Shown here: piece after piece, positions 6,438-9,661 of the stretch
Position numbering within the stretch: the stretch's first letter is position 1
Layout of the letters: each line of letters starts with the position of its first letter
From: Akkermansiaceae bacterium
GTDB lineage: Bacteria > Verrucomicrobiota > Verrucomicrobiia > Verrucomicrobiales > Akkermansiaceae
Direction of reading: 5' to 3'
Assembly (NCBI GenBank): GCA_029288115.1
Contig: JARFPV010000502.1
Location: forward strand, 1-9,661
DNA length: 9,661 bases
The notes under the pieces: model-generated
The model's database searches: none
The model's input: the letters and a program-made list of their open reading frames with translations, nothing else
What the model was told of the DNA's origin: nothing
Position numbers and translations under genes: made by a program

Positions 6438-6857
6438 ATGCTCAAAGAATTCAAGGAATTTGCCTTTAAGGGCAATCTCGTCGATATGGCTGTCGGCTTT
6501 ATTCTCGGCGGAGCGTTCGCCACCGTTGTAAAAACATTTGTCGCCAAAGTCATTATGCCACCTCTCGGCTTGTTACTCGGGGATGTCGATTTCACTAAAA
6601 TGAAATACGTTCTCAAAGAGGGCGAAGCCGCCGTCAAGGATGGTGACAAGGTCGTGACGCCGGCCGTGGACGAAGTTGCGATAGAATACGGTGCATTCAT
6701 CAGTGACTTCATCGCCTTCGTCTTGCTAGCACTCGTGGTATTCATCGTGGTGAAGAAATTCATTGCGGCGTTCGAGAAGAAAGAAGCGGAAAAACCAGCC
6801 GAGCCACCCAAGCAGGAGGTCCTGCTCGAGGAAATCCGCGACGCGCTGAAAAAATAA
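6438..6857 (+). CDS. mscL: Large-conductance mechanosensitive channel MscL
   Basis: MscL is the homopentameric inner-membrane safety valve that opens under high membrane tension during hypo-osmotic shock. The 139-residue length is normal. The N-terminal amphipathic helix MLKEFKEFAFKGN leads into the pore-lining first helix with the family signature NLVDMAVGFILGGAFATVV (13-31). A periplasmic loop (about 46-83) with Lys/Glu/Asp-rich sequence follows, then the second membrane helix (about 85-107) ending in FIVVKKFIAAFEKKE, and the cytoplasmic C-terminal helix (126-139). All expected parts are intact. The gene starts 72 bp after the regulator and is followed by a strong terminator, so it is probably monocistronic or the end of a short transcript. 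The leader lacks a Shine-Dalgarno and has no G in the last 15 bases before ATG. Confidence 0.97.
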   Translation: MLKEFKEFAFKGNLVDMAVGFILGGAFATVVKTFVAKVIMPPLGLLLGDVDFTKMKYVLKEGEAAVKDGDKVVTPAVDEVAIEYGAFISDFIAFVLLALVVFIVVKKFIAAFEKKEAEKPAEPPKQEVLLEEIRDALKK

Positions 6858-6885
6858 CAACGCACGCAGTTTATTCAGTTTCAGG

Positions 6886-6918
6886 CGGCCTGTCATTACG
6901 ACAGGCCGTCTTGCTTTT
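6886..6918 (+). terminator. Rho-independent terminator after mscL
   Basis: A perfect 9 bp GC-rich stem, CGGCCTGTC (6886-6894) with GACAGGCCG (6900-6908), closes an ATTAC loop and is followed by a T-rich run (TCTTGCTTTT, 6909-6918). It lies 28 bp after the mscL stop and 30 bp before the next gene, separating the two transcription units. Confidence 0.88.
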
Positions 6919-6948
6919 CCGTCCGATCCCAGTCACACTCACCCAAGA

Positions 6949-7662
6949 ATGTGCACAATGACATGGTGGCGAGGGAAAGAACACTACGAGGTGTTCTTCA
7001 ATCGTGACGAACTCAAAACCCGCGCCAAAGCTACTCCACCAAGACGGTTAGAATCATCACAAGGGGCTCGTTTCCTAGCTCCGATCGACTCCGTTGCGAA
7101 CGGTACATGGATGCTAACCAATGAGTATCGGGTCACAGTTTGTCTACTTAACAGGTGGCATGATCACCCTGTTTCAAATACAAAGTATCGCAGCCGCGGG
7201 CTACTCGTGCTAGGGCTGGCGCATTGCCGGAGTGCAGCTGACGTGATTGATATGGCATCCTGTTTCACTTACTCTGACTACCGCCCGTTTACCCTTGTGG
7301 TGATCGACCCAGAAGATGTCAGGATGGTTGAATGGAACGGAGATCAATCTCAAGTGCGCTCCCCCACCCCACCACTCACTTCCTCATCATTCCGCTTCGA
7401 CGAAGTTTCCGCACGAAGACGACAATGTTTCCATGAAATGTCCGACTACACCCCGAAGGAACTTCATCGTTATCATGCAGCTGGGCAGGACGCCACGGCC
7501 TACACAGTAAGGATGAACCGCCCTGATGCCCAAACGTGGAGCCGTAGTCATGTGAGCGTTTCACCTCGACAGATCCATTGGGAGTATATCGAAGAGGTCC
7601 CCGATCTTGTAGAGGAAGGCACCATTCATATCGAGAAATTGGCACTCGAAAATCATGGCTAA
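6949..7662 (+). CDS. NRDE family protein (TANGO2-like)
   Basis: This 237-residue protein belongs to the NRDE/TANGO2 family, which has an Ntn-hydrolase-like fold. It begins MCTMTWW, with the family's near-terminal Cys2, which in related folds becomes the N-terminal nucleophile after Met removal. FFNRDE (16-21) is the motif naming the family. NGTWM (51-55), the central SRGLLVLGL, the TSSSFRFDEVSARRRQCF segment (144-161) and SRSHVSVSPRQIHWEY (198-213) are all typical. The start at 6949 is chosen over Met4 because it keeps the Cys at position 2. The biochemical function is unclear; TANGO2 in eukaryotes has been linked to Golgi organisation and haem or lipid handling. Its stop overlaps the start of the DedA-ATP-grasp gene by 8 bp, so the two are probably co-translated and functionally linked. 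The leader is ACTCACCCAAGA with no Shine-Dalgarno. Confidence 0.88.
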   Translation: MCTMTWWRGKEHYEVFFNRDELKTRAKATPPRRLESSQGARFLAPIDSVANGTWMLTNEYRVTVCLLNRWHDHPVSNTKYRSRGLLVLGLAHCRSAADVIDMASCFTYSDYRPFTLVVIDPEDVRMVEWNGDQSQVRSPTPPLTSSSFRFDEVSARRRQCFHEMSDYTPKELHRYHAAGQDATAYTVRMNRPDAQTWSRSHVSVSPRQIHWEYIEEVPDLVEEGTIHIEKLALENHG

Positions 7663-9331
7663 TCTATCCATCGCAGCAGAATCCCTGCCGCTTATTGATG
7701 AGCTCCTGCGCTTCGTTGAGTATCCGTGGCTACTTGCCCTCATGCTCGCACTCGCAACCTACGGGAGCGAGGACCTGGCATGCATTGCCGGTGGAATGGT
7801 CGCAGCCGCTGGCGCCCTCCCCTTCCCCGCGGCCTGTGCCGCCTGTGCCGCCGGTATATGGTCGGGAGACATCGGAGTCTATCTGCTTGGAAAATATGGG
7901 GCAGCGGGGGCACTCAAATGGAAATGGTTGGCGCGACGGATGCGGCCTGACCGGATGGCGCGTGGTGCGAGGTTTTTTGAGAAGTATGGAGCGCGCTGGA
8001 TATTCCTAACAAGATTTATTCCTGGTTCACGAGTGGTATCATACCTCGCGGCCGGTGCCACGGGATGGAGTTTGAAAAAGTTTGCGCTCGTGCTTGCTCT
8101 CGCAGCGACCGTCTGGACTCCCTTGCTCTGCGGCGCAGCTTATTTGGCTGGTGAAGCGATTCTCGGATGGATGCGGGCCTACGAGCAATATGCATTGTGG
8201 ATTCTATCAGGCGCAGGACTCCTTGTATGGATGATGCTTAAGCTTATCCTGCCACTGTTCAGCTGGCGCGGAAGGCGCCTTCTCTACGGACGCTGGTTGC
8301 GTATCACCCGCTGGGAGTTCTGGCCCAGCTGGGTGGTCTATATCCCTGTCTGCGTTTATATTCTTCTGTTAGCAATCCGCTACAGGTCACTTACTTTATT
8401 TACAGTATCCAGTCCGGCCATTCCTCACAGTGGATTCGCCATGGATTCCAAGGGTGATATCCTCGATTTATTTTCTGGTTCGGAAATGGTTCCCGCCTAT
8501 CTGCGTATGCCAGTGACTCGAGACCCCAATGAGCGGATCCGGCGGCTGGACGCGTTCCTGTTAGAGCGCAACCTCAGCTGGCCCATCGTGCTCAAGCCAG
8601 ACATCGGAGAACGCGGCATGGGGGTGGCGGTGATTCGCAGTCGCGAGGAAGCCCAGGACTATCTCAGCAGATGCCCTGATGAAGTCATCGCTCAGGAATT
8701 TTGCCCAGGTGATGAGTTTGGTGTGTACTATGTTAGAATGCCGGACCAAAGTCAGGGATTCCTGTTTAGTGTGGCGCAGAAACACCCACAGCACGTTATA
8801 GGTGATGGTGAGAACAATCTTGAGCACCTCATCCTTGATGATCCGCGCGCTGTTGCAATGGCACGTCATTACCTGCGAAAATTTGCGGACAGGCTCGATG
8901 AAATTCCGGCTAAAGGAGAAAAAGTTACGCTAGTGGAAATCGGCACCCACGCGCGTGGTGCGGTTTTTACCGATGGCCGCAGCCTCATCACACCTGAACT
9001 TACCAAGGTCATCGACGGGCTGACTCAATCCGCAGGGGCTCTGCACTGTGGGAGATATGATCTTCGGGTTCCTTGCACCGAAGATCTCAAAGCCGGAAAA
9101 AACATTCGTATACTCGAATTCAACGGCGTAACGGGAGAGCCAGCCCACGTCTATCAACCTGGTTATCCCCTGATCCGCGGCATCCTCGATCTTTGCTCTC
9201 AGTGGAAATACGCCTATGCGGCTGGTGATCAGAACCGGTCAAGCGGGCATAAACCCACAAGCTTGTTCAAGGTTTGGAGCGTAATTAAACAGCACCGCAA
9301 TAAGGAATGGTTTGATGTTGATTGCCTGTAG
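7655..9331 (+). CDS. DedA/VTT membrane domain fused to an ATP-grasp ligase domain
   Basis: This 558-residue protein has two halves. Residues about 20-200 are a DedA (VTT/SNARE-associated) membrane domain with several hydrophobic helices and the family hallmark FLTRFIPGSRVVSYLAAGATG (117-137). DedA proteins are inner-membrane proteins, some shown to move phospholipids or undecaprenyl phosphate across the membrane. A further hydrophobic segment (about 224-242) precedes a soluble domain. Residues about 260-515 look like an ATP-grasp carboxylate-amine ligase: WPIVLKPDIGERGMGVAVI (309-327) with probable ATP-binding Lys313, a VIGDGENNLEHLI motif (381-393) like the VVGDG segment of cyanophycin-synthetase-type enzymes, and LEFNGVTGE (487-495) supplying probable Mg-binding Glu488 and Asn490. 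The substrate is unknown. ATP-grasp enzymes usually join a carboxylate to an amine through acyl phosphate. Both halves appear intact. It overlaps the NRDE gene by 8 bp and ends 20 bp from the convergent sulfatase. Confidence 0.85.
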   Translation: MANLSIAAESLPLIDELLRFVEYPWLLALMLALATYGSEDLACIAGGMVAAAGALPFPAACAACAAGIWSGDIGVYLLGKYGAAGALKWKWLARRMRPDRMARGARFFEKYGARWIFLTRFIPGSRVVSYLAAGATGWSLKKFALVLALAATVWTPLLCGAAYLAGEAILGWMRAYEQYALWILSGAGLLVWMMLKLILPLFSWRGRRLLYGRWLRITRWEFWPSWVVYIPVCVYILLLAIRYRSLTLFTVSSPAIPHSGFAMDSKGDILDLFSGSEMVPAYLRMPVTRDPNERIRRLDAFLLERNLSWPIVLKPDIGERGMGVAVIRSREEAQDYLSRCPDEVIAQEFCPGDEFGVYYVRMPDQSQGFLFSVAQKHPQHVIGDGENNLEHLILDDPRAVAMARHYLRKFADRLDEIPAKGEKVTLVEIGTHARGAVFTDGRSLITPELTKVIDGLTQSAGALHCGRYDLRVPCTEDLKAGKNIRILEFNGVTGEPAHVYQPGYPLIRGILDLCSQWKYAYAAGDQNRSSGHKPTSLFKVWSVIKQHRNKEWFDVDCL

Positions 9332-9351
9332 TTTCCAGCCTCTTGCCTCAC

Positions 9352-9661
9352 TTAAGGAGCACTACGCCCGCTTGTTTTGTAGTGTTCTAACTGCGCTTTT
9401 AGCCTTTTGACAATTTCAGGATGCTTGCTGTAGAGATTCGTGGTTTCTCCCGGATCTGTTTTAAGGTTGTACAGCTGCCCCGGTGCATCAGGGTCGGTGT
9501 CTTTCATTTTGTAGGGTTTTATCGACCAGCTACTGCGTTGCCTGTCGTAGTTATTACCGCCAGATCCTTGGTGATCCAGATACTTCCAGTGACCTTCCCG
9601 GATGGACATCTTCAAGGTCCAGGTTTCCTGGAGCATGTATTTTCTAACAGGCTGTATACCC
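9352..9661 (-). CDS. Arylsulfatase family, C-terminal fragment (5' part beyond contig end)
   Basis: The frame is open to the right edge of the window. An internal ATG at 9634-9636 is not the true start, because in-frame codons continue upstream to position 9660. The visible ~102 residues match the C-terminal subdomain of secreted sulfatases: MSIREGHWKYLDHQGSGGN, the GQLYNLKTDPGETTNLY motif, then the closing helix HPEIVKRLKAQLEHY. The catalytic Cys/Ser that is converted to formylglycine, and the metal-binding residues, lie outside the window, so activity and substrate cannot be judged. It is convergent with the DedA-ATP-grasp gene with 20 bp between stop codons and no terminator hairpin there. 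The nirV-like protein in this window lacks the cysteines needed to activate such a sulfatase, so maturation would require another FGE or anSME elsewhere. Confidence 0.9.
   Translation of the reverse strand, partial: GIQPVRKYMLQETWTLKMSIREGHWKYLDHQGSGGNNYDRQRSSWSIKPYKMKDTDPDAPGQLYNLKTDPGETTNLYSKHPEIVKRLKAQLEHYKTSGRSAP

Noticed and set aside
6389..6865. 158-codon minus-strand frame opposite mscL
   Set aside because: The product is Ser/Thr-rich low-complexity sequence of the kind produced by reading a gene backwards, and mscL is unambiguous.
9634..9636. ATG as start of a small 94-residue protein
   Set aside because: The frame continues upstream to the contig edge and the sequence is the C-terminal part of a sulfatase, so this is an internal methionine.

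Overview
The window is a 9.66 kb contig from a Gram-negative bacterium. It was assembled from a tagmentation library, because its first 28 bases are untrimmed Nextera adapter. Outer-membrane and lipoprotein genes, an arylsulfatase of a type abundant in the PVC group, roughly balanced base composition and the lack of Shine-Dalgarno sequences suggest Verrucomicrobiota or a relative. This is inference from gene content, and no phylogenetic marker is present.

The left two thirds (29-5669, minus strand) is a compact denitrification operon. In transcription order it holds an outer-membrane beta-barrel porin, an AniA-type copper nitrite reductase with a fused C-terminal cytochrome c (nirK), an FGE-fold protein without active-site cysteines (nirV-like), a SCO-type copper chaperone, a dihaem NorC and the first 200 codons of norB, which runs off the contig. 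Intergenic gaps are 6-42 bp. Together these proteins would reduce nitrite to NO and NO to N2O, with copper delivery encoded in the same unit. No nosZ is visible.

Across a 252 bp divergent spacer lies an Rrf2-family regulator on the plus strand, with three cysteines suited to an Fe-S cluster. The spacer contains a near-perfect 22 bp AT-rich palindrome (5776-5797). The simplest reading is an NsrR-like NO sensor controlling the operon and perhaps itself.

To the right on the plus strand are mscL, with an inverted repeat in its leader and a strong rho-independent terminator after it, and then a two-gene unit. This unit is an NRDE/TANGO2-family protein overlapping by 8 bp a 558-residue fusion of a DedA/VTT membrane domain to an ATP-grasp ligase domain. 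That fusion is the least explained protein here and could be a lipid- or envelope-modifying enzyme. The contig ends in the 3' part of a convergent sulfatase gene.

Two sequence-level signals cut across genes. TGTTAG occurs 17 times on the two strands (about 5 expected), and six of these extend to TGTTAGAA (about 0.3 expected). The start codons lack Shine-Dalgarno motifs and follow very G-poor, A/C-rich leaders.
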